64,000 bases of DNA from Nocardioides sp. zg-1228 (GCF_017086465.1 NZ_CP070961.1:1364001-1428000), one strand, 5' to 3'. Positions 1 to 8,469 are shown, counted from the first letter of the stretch. Numbers and translations are program-made. The notes: a model not told the origin generated them from the sequence alone.

Positions 1-337
1 GCCCGCGGCGATCCAGCGGGACGACGTCGACCACGGCGCGGCGGTCGAGGGGTCCGTAGACGTGCGGATAGGTGTCGTCGCCGACGGGCTCGACGCGTAC
101 GTCCGCCGCGGTCAGGCGCGCCGGGTCGATGGTGAGCAGGACCAGGTGCTCGCGGACGTCGCGGTAGTAGCGGTCGAAGACGCCCTGCACCTGGTCACGC
201 CGGCTGGCGTGGATGAACCCCTCCTCCTCGAGGCTGCGCCCGAGGGTCGAGGTCGTGTAGGTCCCGGTGGCCAGGGCCCGTCGCCAGTCGGCCGCCGTGG
301 CGATGTGGAAGATGCGCTCGGGCGGGGTGGCGGTCAC
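1..337 (-). CDS. DUF952 domain protein (3' end cut by window edge)
   Basis: The visible 112 residues begin VTATPPERIFHIATAADW and carry the DUF952 pattern: an early hydrophobic strand with His, then EEGFIHAS, then a D-x-Y-P-H-V-Y-G-P-L block near the end. DUF952 proteins are small (about 110-120 residues) cytosolic proteins of unknown biochemical role, so only a few codons should be missing beyond position 1. The GTG at 335-337 was chosen because it is the last good start before the conserved strand. The next gene on the same strand, nucS, ends about 120 bases upstream of this start. The family assignment is firm, but the function is unknown. Confidence 0.8.
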   Translation of the reverse strand, partial: MTATPPERIFHIATAADWRRALATGTYTTSTLGRSLEEEGFIHASRRDQVQGVFDRYYRDVREHLVLLTIDPARLTAADVRVEPVGDDTYPHVYGPLDRRAVVDVVPLDRRG

Positions 338-457
338 CGTGCGAGCGTAGCGAGCCCCACGCCCTCACGACCCCGGGCGAGCGCCGACGCACGATCGTGG
401 ACGATCCGCGTCACCTGGTGGCTCGGACCATCCACGAGGTCCGCCCGGGCCCGGTGG

Positions 458-1144
458 TCAGAACAGCCGGTGCTCGGCGTCGTCCATCCCGCGCAGGGCG
501 TCGTAGTCGACCAGGGCGCAGGCGATGCCGCGGTCGGTGGCGAGCACCCGCGCCTGGGGCTTGATCTCCTGCGCCGCGTAGATGCCGCGGACCGGCCCCC
601 GGCTGGTGAGCATCGGGTCGCGGTTGAGGAGCTCGAGGTAGCGGGTGAGCTGCTCGACGCCGTCGATCTCGCCGCGGCGCTTGATCTCGACCGCGACCGA
701 CAGGCCGTCGGCGTCGCGGCACATCAGGTCGACCGGACCGATGGCGGTCATGTACTCGCGGCGGACCAGGGTCAGGCCGTCGGCGAGGGTGGCGGGGTGC
801 TCGGCGAGCAGCTCCTGGAGGTGCTTCTCGACGCCGTCCTTCTGCAGGCCGGGGTCGATGCCGAGGTCGTGCGAGCTGTCGTGGAGCACCTCGTCGATGA
901 GGATGCGCAGGGTGTCGTCGGACTTGGTGGCGCTCACCAGCCACTCGGCGCGGCCGTCCTCGGAGAGCCCCTCACGCACCGTGCACGGCGGCGACATCCA
1001 GTTGAGCGGCTTGTAGGAGCCGCCGTCGGAGTGGATCAGCACGGAGCCGTCCGACTTCAGCATCAGCACCCGGGTGGCCAGCGGCAGGTGGGCGGTGAGC
1101 CGTCCGGCGTAGTCCACCTGGCAGCGCGCGACGACGATCCTCAC
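458..1144 (-). CDS. nucS: endonuclease NucS, mismatch-specific
   Basis: This 228-residue protein matches NucS/EndoMS along its length. The N-terminal DNA-binding half contains [12 protein letters not shown] and KPLNWMSPP. The C-terminal RecB-like nuclease half contains the PD-(D/E)xK elements VDLMCRD and AVEIKRR. In actinobacteria, which generally lack MutS/MutL, NucS cuts both strands at mismatches and keeps mutation and homeologous recombination low. The last residues, EHRLF, resemble the terminal clamp-binding tail described for actinobacterial NucS. The start is the GTG at 1142-1144, giving [12 protein letters not shown], which fits the family N-terminus; the frame stays open further upstream but that extension has no family similarity. 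A TAGATT box lies 8 nt before the start. Confidence 0.93.
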   Translation of the reverse strand: MRIVVARCQVDYAGRLTAHLPLATRVLMLKSDGSVLIHSDGGSYKPLNWMSPPCTVREGLSEDGRAEWLVSATKSDDTLRILIDEVLHDSSHDLGIDPGLQKDGVEKHLQELLAEHPATLADGLTLVRREYMTAIGPVDLMCRDADGLSVAVEIKRRGEIDGVEQLTRYLELLNRDPMLTSRGPVRGIYAAQEIKPQARVLATDRGIACALVDYDALRGMDDAEHRLF

Positions 1145-1152
1145 GACGGGGG

Positions 1153-1158
1153 AATCTA
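1153..1158 (-). promoter_or_regulatory. putative -10 box of nucS
   Basis: TAGATT on the minus strand ends 8 nt before the nucS GTG. This spacing would place the transcription start at or next to the start codon, so the mRNA is probably leaderless or nearly so. No Shine-Dalgarno sequence is visible. Confidence 0.45.
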
Positions 1159-1265
1159 CCGTGCGTCCGTGGTGCGGAGTGGGGGAGCACCCGGGGTGCC
1201 GGGGCACCCGCCTGCGTGACGCTTCCCACAGCCCCGCGGGCCCCGCGCCGTGGGAGCATGCGTCC

Positions 1266-3059
1266 ATGACTGACACGCCCGTTCGCGAGTTCACCACCGT
1301 CGGCGTCATCGGCCTCGGCACCATGGGCGCCGGCATCGCCGAGGTGTTCGCCCGCAACGGCTACTCGGTCGTCGGCGTGGAGGTCACCGAGGCCGCCGTC
1401 CAGCGCGGACGCGAGCACCTGGAGCACTCCACGGCGCGGGCGGTGAAGCGCGAGAAGATGACGCCCGAGGAGCAGGCCGAGCTGCTGGGCCGCGTCACCT
1501 TCACCACCTCGATGGCCGACCTGGCCGACGCCGACTTCGTCGTCGAGGCAGTGGTGGAGTCGCTGGAGCTGAAGAAGTCGATCTTCCGCGCGCTGGACGA
1601 CGTGGTGCGCCCCGACGCGATCCTGGCCACCAACACCTCGTCGCTGAGCGTCACCGAGATCTCGACGGCCAGCTCCCGGCCGGGACGGGTCGTCGGCGTG
1701 CACTTCTTCAACCCCGCGCCGGTGCAGGACCTCGTCGAGATCGTCCGCACCGTGGTCACCGAGCCCGACGTCCTGGCGAGCGTGCAGGGACTGCTGCGCA
1801 GCGTCGGCAAGAACCCCGTCGTGTGCGGCGACAAGGCGGGCTTCATCGCCAACACCCTGCTGTTCGGCTACCTCAACCACGCCGTGTCGATGTACGAGGG
1901 CAAGTACGCCTCGCGCGAGGACATCGACGCGGCGATGCGCTTCGGCTGCGGCTACCCGATGGGCCCCCTGGCGCTGCTCGACCTGATCGGCCTCGACACG
2001 GCCTACGAGATCCTCGACACGATGTACAAGCAGGGCCGCGACCGCCTGCACGCCCCCGCGCCGATCCTCAAGCAGTACGTCACCGCCGGCCTGCTGGGCC
2101 GCAAGTCGGGACGTGGCTTCTACACCTACGAGGCGCCCGACAGCCCGGTGGTCGTCGCGGACGCCCAGACCCCGAGCTCGGAGGACAAGCCCCAGCTGCG
2201 CCACGACGTCGAGCTCGTCGGCGTCGTCGGCACGGGCACCATGGCGTCGGGGATCGTGGAGGTCTTCGCGAAGGCCGGCTACGACGTGGTCTTCACCGGC
2301 CGCGGGCAGGACAAGGTCGACGGCGTCGTCGCGGGCATCACCAAGAGCTTCGACAAGCAGATCCAGCGCGGCCGGGCCACCGAGGAGCAGAAGGCCGACG
2401 CCCTGGCCCGGGTGCGCGGCACCACCTCGCTCGACGACCTCAAGGACGTGGACCTCGTGGTCGAGGCCATCGCCGAGGACCTCGCGGTCAAGACCACCCT
2501 GTTCGAGAACCTCGACGAGATCTGCAAGCCGGGCGCGATCCTGGCGACGACCACCTCGTCGCTCCCGATCATCTCCATCGCCAGGGCGACCTCGCGCCCG
2601 CAGGACGTCATCGGCATGCACTTCTTCAACCCGGCCGCGGTCATGAAGCTGGTCGAGGTGGTCTCCACCGTGGCCACCGACGAGGCCGTCACCGAGACCG
2701 TGCTCGCGATCGCCGAGAAGGTCGGCAAGGTGCCGGTGAGGTGCGGGGACCGCTCGGGCTTCATCGTCAACGCGCTGCTCTTCCCCTACCTCAACGACGC
2801 CGTCAAGATGCTGGAGGCGCACTACGCCACGGCCGACGACATCGACACCGCGATGAAGCAGGGCTGTGCGCTGCCGATGGGGCCGTTCGAGCTGCTCGAC
2901 GTGGTGGGCAACGACGTGTCGCTGGCCATCCAGCGCGAGCTCTACCTGGAGTTCCGCGAGCCGGGCTTCGCCCCGGCACCGCTGCTCGAGCACCTGGTCA
3001 CCGCCGGCTACCTCGGGCGCAAGGCCGGTCGCGGCTTCCGCGACTACAGCAGCCGCTGA
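1266..3059 (+). CDS. tandem 3-hydroxyacyl-CoA dehydrogenase (two complete units in one chain)
   Basis: This 597-residue enzyme oxidises 3-hydroxyacyl-CoA to 3-oxoacyl-CoA with NAD+ in beta-oxidation or short-chain acyl-CoA metabolism. It holds two full HCDH units. Unit 1 (about residues 10-290) has the NAD loop [12 protein letters not shown] and the catalytic His block [17 protein letters not shown]. Unit 2 (about 315-595) has [12 protein letters not shown] and [17 protein letters not shown]. Each unit ends with a C-terminal HCDH domain containing [11 protein letters not shown] or [11 protein letters not shown], and [10 protein letters not shown] or [11 protein letters not shown] typical single-unit FadB2/PaaH protein is about 285 residues, so this is an internal duplication or fusion. 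The ATG at 1266 begins MTDTPVREF. It converges on the VOC gene. Confidence 0.93.
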   Translation: MTDTPVREFTTVGVIGLGTMGAGIAEVFARNGYSVVGVEVTEAAVQRGREHLEHSTARAVKREKMTPEEQAELLGRVTFTTSMADLADADFVVEAVVESLELKKSIFRALDDVVRPDAILATNTSSLSVTEISTASSRPGRVVGVHFFNPAPVQDLVEIVRTVVTEPDVLASVQGLLRSVGKNPVVCGDKAGFIANTLLFGYLNHAVSMYEGKYASREDIDAAMRFGCGYPMGPLALLDLIGLDTAYEILDTMYKQGRDRLHAPAPILKQYVTAGLLGRKSGRGFYTYEAPDSPVVVADAQTPSSEDKPQLRHDVELVGVVGTGTMASGIVEVFAKAGYDVVFTGRGQDKVDGVVAGITKSFDKQIQRGRATEEQKADALARVRGTTSLDDLKDVDLVVEAIAEDLAVKTTLFENLDEICKPGAILATTTSSLPIISIARATSRPQDVIGMHFFNPAAVMKLVEVVSTVATDEAVTETVLAIAEKVGKVPVRCGDRSGFIVNALLFPYLNDAVKMLEAHYATADDIDTAMKQGCALPMGPFELLDVVGNDVSLAIQRELYLEFREPGFAPAPLLEHLVTAGYLGRKAGRGFRDYSSR

Positions 3060-3072
3060 GCCGGCCGGCACC

Positions 3073-3534
3073 TCAGTCGAGGCAGAACTCGTTGCCCTCG
3101 GGGTCGGTCATCACCAGGTGACCCGCGTCCATCGGGGGTGACGGCTCGTGACGCTCCACCCGCGTCGCGCCGAGGGCCACGAGACGCTCGGACTCGGTCT
3201 CCAGCGCGGACATCCGCTCCTCGCCCTCGAGGCCGGGGGCGGCGCGCAGGTCGAGGTGCACGCGGTTCTTCGCCGCCTTGCCCTCGGGCACGCGCTGGAA
3301 GAACAGCCGCGGCCCCACGCCGTCGGGGTCCTGCGCCGCGGACGCGGAGTTCCACTCCGACTCGGGCACGCCGACCTCGCGGAGGAAGTCGTGCCACGCC
3401 TCGAAGACGTCCTGGCCCGGCGCGAGCTCGCGCCCGGGTGGTGGCGGGTTGACGTAGCCCATGGCGGCTGCCCAGAAGCGGGAGAGCGTCTCGGGGTCGT
3501 GGGCGTCGAAGGTCACCTGGATGGTCCGGCTCAT
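3073..3534 (-). CDS. VOC family protein (glyoxalase-like)
   Basis: This 153-residue protein begins MSRTIQVTFDAHDPETLSRFWAAAMGY, the first beta-alpha-beta unit of the vicinal-oxygen-chelate fold. It closes with GHLVMTDPEGNEFCLD, the usual second metal-ligand strand of actinobacterial glyoxalase-like domains. Substrate cannot be read from sequence; such proteins may act as isomerases, dioxygenases or binding proteins. The ATG at 3534 was preferred over an in-frame GTG at 3549 because a GGATGACGGG purine stretch precedes the ATG. The gene converges on the dehydrogenase with a gap of about 13 nt, and the LuxR-type regulator ends just upstream on the same strand. Confidence 0.85.
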   Translation of the reverse strand: MSRTIQVTFDAHDPETLSRFWAAAMGYVNPPPPGRELAPGQDVFEAWHDFLREVGVPESEWNSASAAQDPDGVGPRLFFQRVPEGKAAKNRVHLDLRAAPGLEGEERMSALETESERLVALGATRVERHEPSPPMDAGHLVMTDPEGNEFCLD

Positions 3535-3563
3535 CCCGTCATCCTGCACCCGCCCACCGACAG

Positions 3564-5981
3564 TCAGCGGTTGTCGACCACCAGGGCCGCGAGCCGCGCC
3601 CGCGTGTTGATGTCGAGCTTGCGGTAGATGTGGGTCAGGTGCGCGTCGACGGTCCGCGGTGAGACGTAGAGCTCCTGGGCGATCTGGCGGCTCGTCAGGC
3701 CGTGGGCGACCCGGTCGGCGACCTGCCGCTCAGCGGGGGTCAGGACGTCGAGCACCGAGGGGCGCAGGGACGGCGCGCCGACGAAGATCTCCGTCACGAG
3801 CGCGACGGCGTGCGCGGACAGGTCGTCGCCGTCGAGCCACTCCGCGGGCGGCCGGCTCGCGGGCACCACGTCATAGTCGGCGGAGTAGCCCCAGCGCACC
3901 GCCATCCGCGGGCTGCGCAGCGCCAACGCCGCCGCCGCGAGCGAGCGCGCCTCGGGCAACTCGCGTGCCCGGGCCACGCCCGCGAGGCCGTCGAGCACGT
4001 CGGCGGCGCGGAGCGGCAGGCGCATCGTGGCGCACTGCTCGAGCGCGGTGAGGTAGGTGGTGGTGGCCTGGTCGAGGTCGTCGAGCTGGACCAGCGCCCG
4101 CCCGAGCAGCAGCCGGGCGTCGACGCCGTCGCGTCCGAGCCGCGCCGAGTCGGCCAGCGCGACGACGTCGGCGGCGAGTCCGGCGGCCTGGCGCGCGTCG
4201 CCCCGGGCCAGCAGCTCGCGGCCGTCCTGGGCCAGCACCGGCAGCCGCACCGCCCAGGGCAGCGTCTCGCGCACGACGTCGCTGGCCACCCAGGTCGGAT
4301 CGAGACCGCGCAGCAGTGTCTCGGCCAGCAGCCCGACCCGGTCCTCGGCCAGCTCGCGGGCCTCGACGACGACCGCGCGGGTGCCGGCGACGGCCTCGGC
4401 GATGCGGCCCTGCTCGAGCGCGATGCGGGCCAGGATGGTGCGCGCGGACAGGTCGATCCAGCGCTCGTCGCGGGTCGTACGAGACGGCATCGCGTCCGCC
4501 ACGGCCCGGGTGGCCTCGGCGAAGCGGCCCTGCGAGGCGTAGAGGTCGGCCAGCGTGCGCGTGGCCTGCCGGCCGATCGACCCGTCGGGGTCGAGCTCGA
4601 TGGCGCGCCTGGCCTCGGACTCCGCGCTCGCCAGGTCGCCGGCGTCGAGGTGCATCTCGGCGCGGATCGAGGCCGTCTTGGCGAGCTGCTCCTCGGGACG
4701 GGGGGCCGACGAGGCGTGCTGGTCGGCGCGCTCGAGCAGCCACAGCCCCTCGTAGGTGCCGCGCATCTCGGAGGCGGCGATGCCCGCGCGACGCGCCACC
4801 TGCGCGCCGATGGCGGGCGGGCCGTCGCCGCTCGCGAGGGCCCCCTCGAGGATCTCGACGGCCTCCCGGGCGCGCATCGAGGTGTAGAGGGAGGAGAAGA
4901 TGCGGTTGGCCACGGAGTAGCCCTCGGCCCGGGTGGCCGGGTCGGCGCACGCGGCGAGGACCGCCTGGCGCATCGCGGGCAGGTCGCCGAGCCACTCGGC
5001 GTCGGCCGCGCCGTAGTTGTCGTGGGCGGGCGCGTGCGCCTGGGCCCAGGCGAGGAGGCCGGTGCGGACCGCCGCCTCGTCGTCGGGCCCGGCGAGGACG
5101 CGGGCCCGACCGCGGATGGGCGAGAGCATGTCGAAGCGACCCTGGGCGTCGACCTCGAGGAGGCTGCGGCGCACCAGGTTGCCGGCGAGCTCGGCGGCCT
5201 CGGGCACCGGCACGTCGAGCACCTGCGCGAGCACCCCGAGCCCGACGCCGAAGTCGAGCAGGCCGATGCGGCGCAGCGCGGTGGCGCTGGCGGGGTCGAG
5301 GAGGTCGTGGGCGGAGTCGACGGCCTGGTCCAGGCTCACGGTGGCCATCGCGTTGCTGAGCCCGACGAGCGCCGACTGCACGGCGACCTGCTCGATCAGC
5401 AGCGGCAGGCCACCCGTGGCGCGCAGCAGGCGGCGCACCTCGGGCGCCTGCACGTCGAGGTCGACCCGCTGGCCCCCGGCCGCGCGGATGCGCTGGAGGA
5501 ACAGCTCCACCGCGGGTCCCTCGAGCGGCCCGCGGACAGAGGGGACGGGCAGCGGTCCGACCCGGACGACCGACTCGGCGGGTTGGCCGGCCGTCGTCAG
5601 CGCCGTGACGACCACGCGCGCGTCGGTGGTGCCATCCAGCACCGACTGCAGCACCGGGCCGGCGCCGGTGGTGTCGAGGTCGAGCCCGTCGAGCACGAGC
5701 AGGCAGTCGCGGCCGTCGACCGCGCGCCCCAGCGCGCCGACCAGCGAGTCGCCCGGGGCGGTCTCCGCGCCCAGGCTCTCGAGCGCCGCCACGAGCACCT
5801 CGTCGAGGGTGCGGAGGGTGCGCGCGTCGACCCAGGACACGGGCACGCCGGCGGCCGCGTGGCGCACCAGCAGGGTCTTGCCGCTGCCGGGCGGGCCCAC
5901 GACCGTCACCCACCGCGCCTCCCCGAGGGCCTCCTCCAGTGCTCGCTGGACGTCGTCGCGACCGAGACAGGGGGACAGCAC
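3564..5981 (-). CDS. large ATPase-TPR-LuxR transcriptional regulator (LAL type)
   Basis: This 805-residue regulator has a P-loop NTPase module at the start (Walker A GPPGSGKT, residues 29-36; Walker B-like CLLVLDGLD), a long alpha-helical TPR-like middle rich in Ala and Leu, and a C-terminal LuxR/FixJ helix-turn-helix (about 745-800) with LTPAERQVADRVAHGLTSRQIA and VSPRTVDAHLTHIYRKL. LAL/MalT-type proteins bind ATP and an inducer and then activate promoters; the inducer here is unknown. The start is the GTG at 5981, and the minus-strand TAGATT box 7 nt upstream suggests a leaderless mRNA. No obvious target gene adjoins it. Family call firm, targets unknown. Confidence 0.9.
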   Translation of the reverse strand: MLSPCLGRDDVQRALEEALGEARWVTVVGPPGSGKTLLVRHAAAGVPVSWVDARTLRTLDEVLVAALESLGAETAPGDSLVGALGRAVDGRDCLLVLDGLDLDTTGAGPVLQSVLDGTTDARVVVTALTTAGQPAESVVRVGPLPVPSVRGPLEGPAVELFLQRIRAAGGQRVDLDVQAPEVRRLLRATGGLPLLIEQVAVQSALVGLSNAMATVSLDQAVDSAHDLLDPASATALRRIGLLDFGVGLGVLAQVLDVPVPEAAELAGNLVRRSLLEVDAQGRFDMLSPIRGRARVLAGPDDEAAVRTGLLAWAQAHAPAHDNYGAADAEWLGDLPAMRQAVLAACADPATRAEGYSVANRIFSSLYTSMRAREAVEILEGALASGDGPPAIGAQVARRAGIAASEMRGTYEGLWLLERADQHASSAPRPEEQLAKTASIRAEMHLDAGDLASAESEARRAIELDPDGSIGRQATRTLADLYASQGRFAEATRAVADAMPSRTTRDERWIDLSARTILARIALEQGRIAEAVAGTRAVVVEARELAEDRVGLLAETLLRGLDPTWVASDVVRETLPWAVRLPVLAQDGRELLARGDARQAAGLAADVVALADSARLGRDGVDARLLLGRALVQLDDLDQATTTYLTALEQCATMRLPLRAADVLDGLAGVARARELPEARSLAAAALALRSPRMAVRWGYSADYDVVPASRPPAEWLDGDDLSAHAVALVTEIFVGAPSLRPSVLDVLTPAERQVADRVAHGLTSRQIAQELYVSPRTVDAHLTHIYRKLDINTRARLAALVVDNR

Positions 5982-5988
5982 GGGTACG

Positions 5989-5994
5989 AATCTA
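5989..5994 (-). promoter_or_regulatory. putative -10 box of the LAL regulator
   Basis: TAGATT on the minus strand lies 7 nt from the GTG at 5981, which is leaderless spacing. No ribosome-binding site is visible between the box and the start. Confidence 0.5.
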
Positions 5995-6123
5995 TCGCCC
6001 CCGGGGACCGCAGTTAGGTAGGACTACGGATGCCGGGCCGGCCTCCGTCGCGGGAGGGTTGGCGTACGCCGAGGGGACGGGGCCGCGCGAGGGGATGGCC
6101 CCGCCGCCCACCGGCCGCTTGTC

Positions 6124-6167
6124 AGGGCAGGTCGCACATCGTCGGGGGTCGATGGGCGACCTGCCCT
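6124..6167. repeat. long stem-loop in the LAL regulator/membrane protein intergenic region
   Basis: A 12-bp perfect inverted repeat (AGGGCAGGTCGC at 6124-6135, complement at 6156-6167) continues after one mismatch into a further 5-bp stem (CATCG/CGATG), leaving an 8-nt loop. There is no T-run on either side, so it is not a standard terminator. It sits about 130 bases upstream of the regulator start and about 75 bases before the -10 box of the next gene. Confidence 0.6.
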
Positions 6168-6243
6168 CGCAGGTCTCGCCCCGCCTTCGCGGGCCGCCGC
6201 GAACGGGCGTCGGATCCGGTGCGGGCACGTTGTCGCGACTGCG

Positions 6244-6249
6244 TAGGCT
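6244..6249 (+). promoter_or_regulatory. putative -10 box, leaderless
   Basis: TAGGCT is followed by 6 nt and then the ATG at 6256. This matches the TANNNT-plus-6/7 spacing of leaderless actinobacterial genes, and there is no Shine-Dalgarno sequence. Confidence 0.55.
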
Positions 6250-6255
6250 TGAGCC

Positions 6256-7017
6256 ATGGAACTCGTGCTCGTGCTGATCGTCCTCGGCGGGCTCACCGCG
6301 GTCGCGGTCGCCGCGGGGCGGACGGGCAAGAAGCGTGAGCTGGCGCGCGCCGAGGCGGAGGTCGCCCCCGTGAGGAGGCTCGCCGAGGAGGACGTCACCG
6401 CCCTCGGCGTGGAGCTGCAGGACCTCGACATCGACCTGGCCGGCGAGCCGCTCGACGCCGGTGCCAACGCCGACTACCAGCGCGCCCTCGACTCCTACGA
6501 GTCGGCCAAGACGGCTGCCGCGGGACTCACCCGCGCCGAGGACGTCAAGCACGTCACCGAGATCCTCGAGGACGGGCGCTACGCGATGGCGTGCGTGCGA
6601 GCGCGGGTCGCGGGCGAGCCGCTGCCCCAGCGCCGCCCTCCGTGCTTCTTCGACCCCCGGCACGGCCTGTCGGTCGCCGACGTTCCGTGGACCCCGCCCG
6701 GCGGCGCCCCGCGCGACGTGCCGGCCTGCGCGCTCGACATCGAGCGGGTGCGGGCCGGGGCCGAGCCCGACATCCGCAAGGTGATGGTCGGCTCGCGGCG
6801 CGTGCCCTACTGGCAGGGCGGGCGCGCCTACCAGCCCTACGCCCAAGGCTACTTCGGTGCCTTCTCGCCGATGGACTGGATGTTCATGGGCATGCTGTTC
6901 GGGGGCGGCTTCGACGGCCTCGGTGAGGGGATCGGGGCGATCGGTGAGGGGATCGGCGACCTGTTCGGCGGCATCGGCGACGGCATCGGCGACCTCTTCG
7001 ACGGCTTCGACTTCTGA
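6256..7017 (+). CDS. hypothetical membrane-anchored protein with Gly-rich repetitive C-terminus
   Basis: Unrecognised 253-residue protein. Residues 1-21 (MELVLVLIVLGGLTAVAVAA) form one membrane helix, followed by basic residues (GRTGKKR) that favour a cytoplasmic remainder. A charged helical region (about 25-115) follows, then a Pro-rich section (PPCFFDPRHG, TPPGGAP) and an aromatic stretch (YWQGGRAYQPYAQGYFGAF). The end is a short-period repeat with units such as GIGAIGEGIGDLF and GIGDGIGDLF, finishing DGFDF. The pattern of Gly with Ile or Leu at regular spacing recalls glycine-zipper helices. It stands alone between a regulator and a hydrolase. Coding use matches its neighbours, so the gene is likely real. 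Confidence 0.8.
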   Translation: MELVLVLIVLGGLTAVAVAAGRTGKKRELARAEAEVAPVRRLAEEDVTALGVELQDLDIDLAGEPLDAGANADYQRALDSYESAKTAAAGLTRAEDVKHVTEILEDGRYAMACVRARVAGEPLPQRRPPCFFDPRHGLSVADVPWTPPGGAPRDVPACALDIERVRAGAEPDIRKVMVGSRRVPYWQGGRAYQPYAQGYFGAFSPMDWMFMGMLFGGGFDGLGEGIGAIGEGIGDLFGGIGDGIGDLFDGFDF

Positions 7018-7091
7018 GTCCGGTCACCACCCGCACCGGCCGGCGAAGGGTCGGTGGCGGGCGGTCGAGCGGGGTGCGTCAGGATGGCCGC

Positions 7092-7859
7092 GTGAGCCTG
7101 CACCGCACCGAGCTCGGTGAGTCCGGACCCCGCGTCGTGTTCTGCCACGGACTCTTCGGCCAGGGCAAGAACTGGACGCAGGTCGCGAAGGCGCTCAGCG
7201 CCGACCACCGCGTCCTGCTGCTCGACATGCCCAACCACGGGCGGTCGTCGTGGACCGAGCGCTTCGACTTCCTCGAGCTGGCCGACCTCGTCGCCGCCGA
7301 GCTCGGCGACGAGCCGGTCGCCCTGGTCGGGCACTCGATGGGCGGCAAGATCGCGATGTGCGTCGCGCTGCGGCACCCCGAGCTCGTCGACCGGCTGGCG
7401 GTCGTCGACATCGCCCCGGTGGCGTACGAGAGCGGGCGGGAGTTCGTCGGCTACATCGAGACGATGCGCGCCCTCGACCTCGGCTCGCTCGAGCGCCGCG
7501 ACCAGGCCGAGGCCGCCCTCGCGGAGGCGGTGCCCAGCCCGACGGTGCGCGGGTTCCTGCTGCAGAACCTGCGCCGCACCGACGACGGCTGGCACTGGCA
7601 GGTCAACCTCGAGCTGCTGGGCGAGCACATGGACCAGCTCGTCGGCTGGCCCGACGAGGAGCTCGGCGACGCGACGTACGACGGGCCGGTGCTGTGGGTC
7701 GGCGGCGCGCGCTCGGACTACATCTCCGACGAGCACGCCGCCGAGATGGACCGCCGGTTCCCGCGCAACCGCCGGGTCCTGGTCAAGGGCGCCGGGCACT
7801 GGGTGCACTCCGAGCAGCCGGAGGTCTTCCTCGAGGTGCTGCGGCGCTTCCTCGCCTGA
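7092..7859 (+). CDS. alpha/beta-fold hydrolase
   Basis: This 255-residue serine hydrolase resembles the YbfF/acyl-esterase branch. It shows the oxyanion strand VVFCHGLFGQGKNW, the loop DMPNHGRSSW, the nucleophile elbow VGHSMGG, an acid-strand block VLWVGGARSDY and the catalytic His in GAGHWVHSEQPEVF. It should cleave ester or thioester substrates in the cytosol; no signal peptide is visible and the substrate is unknown. The GTG at 7092 was chosen because AGGA lies 7 nt upstream; an in-frame GTG at 7074 would add six residues without homology. The next gene on the opposite strand converges on it 12 nt away. Confidence 0.9.
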   Translation: MSLHRTELGESGPRVVFCHGLFGQGKNWTQVAKALSADHRVLLLDMPNHGRSSWTERFDFLELADLVAAELGDEPVALVGHSMGGKIAMCVALRHPELVDRLAVVDIAPVAYESGREFVGYIETMRALDLGSLERRDQAEAALAEAVPSPTVRGFLLQNLRRTDDGWHWQVNLELLGEHMDQLVGWPDEELGDATYDGPVLWVGGARSDYISDEHAAEMDRRFPRNRRVLVKGAGHWVHSEQPEVFLEVLRRFLA

Positions 7860-7871
7860 CCTCGGCGTGGA

Positions 7872-8408
7872 TCAGCTGCGCCGGCGCGCCCGGTAGGCGG
7901 CGACGGCCTCGCGGTTGCCGCAGGTCGTCGAGCAGAAGCGGCGGGAGCGGTTGCGCGAGAGGTCGAGCACGACGTCCTCGCAGTCGTCGGCCGCGCACGT
8001 GGCCAGGCGCGACATCTCGTCGGCGCGGATCACGTCGACCATCGCCATCGCCGTCTCGACGACCACCCGCTCGTCGAGGGGACGGTCGGGGTCGACGGCG
8101 TGCAGGTGCCAGTCCCAGTCGCCGTGCCGCTGGAGCTGGGGCAGCGCACGGGACCGGGCGAGCATGTCGTTGACGATCTCTGCGGCCCGGTCGCGCTCGG
8201 CGAGCAGCAGGGAGCGGAGGTCGGGACGCAGCCGGCGCACCGCCTCCAGCTCGGCGGTCGTCGCGTCGTGGCGGCCCGTGTAGGTCCACCGGGCGAGGAA
8301 GGCGGACAGGTCGTCGATCGAGCCGAGGGGATCTCCGGGCTCGTCGGTGGAGTTGGCGAGGGCGACGGCCGCTTGGAGCGCGGCGTCCGTGTCATCGGTG
8401 AAATGCAC
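7872..8408 (-). CDS. CGNR zinc-finger regulator (ABATE domain)
   Basis: This 178-residue protein has an N-terminal ABATE-type helical region and a C-terminal CGNR zinc finger: CAADDCEDV, a basic linker, then RRFCSTTCGNREAVAAYRARRR. The finger carries four Cys and the family name motif CGNR, and its basic tail is expected to contact DNA. Members are commonly encoded next to a transporter or enzyme they are thought to control, and here the divergent partner is an EamA transporter only 38 bp away. The start is the GTG at 8408; the minus-strand TAATGT box 6 nt upstream indicates a leaderless mRNA. The protein is a good candidate to act on the inverted repeat at 8436-8469. Confidence 0.9.
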   Translation of the reverse strand: MHFTDDTDAALQAAVALANSTDEPGDPLGSIDDLSAFLARWTYTGRHDATTAELEAVRRLRPDLRSLLLAERDRAAEIVNDMLARSRALPQLQRHGDWDWHLHAVDPDRPLDERVVVETAMAMVDVIRADEMSRLATCAADDCEDVVLDLSRNRSRRFCSTTCGNREAVAAYRARRRS

Positions 8409-8409
8409 G

Positions 8410-8439
8410 TTGACACATTACAGTCACCGCGCCTAGCGT
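8410..8439 (+). promoter_or_regulatory. promoter of the EamA transporter gene
   Basis: TTGACA (8410-8415) and TAGCGT (8434-8439) are separated by 18 nt. The GTG at 8447 lies 7 nt after the -10 box, so the mRNA is probably leaderless. The -35 box overlaps the start region of the divergent CGNR gene. Confidence 0.65.
8415..8420 (-). promoter_or_regulatory. putative -10 box of the CGNR regulator gene
   Basis: TAATGT on the minus strand ends 6 nt before the GTG at 8408. The box lies inside the EamA promoter, so the two divergent promoters physically overlap. Confidence 0.55.
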
Positions 8440-8469
8440 CATGGGTGTGACAGCTTTGACCCATGACGC
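8436..8469. promoter_or_regulatory. 11-bp perfect inverted repeat, candidate operator
   Basis: GCGTCATGGGT (8436-8446) is repeated inverted at 8459-8469 around a 12-nt spacer that contains the EamA start codon. It could be an operator for the divergent CGNR protein or a hairpin at the extreme 5' end of the EamA mRNA. Confidence 0.55.

Noticed and set aside
1191-1207. Small GGGTGC/GCACCC hairpin before the dehydrogenase gene
   Set aside because: Stem of 6-7 bp with a short loop, easily expected by chance in such GC-rich DNA; no T-run and no clear position relative to a promoter.
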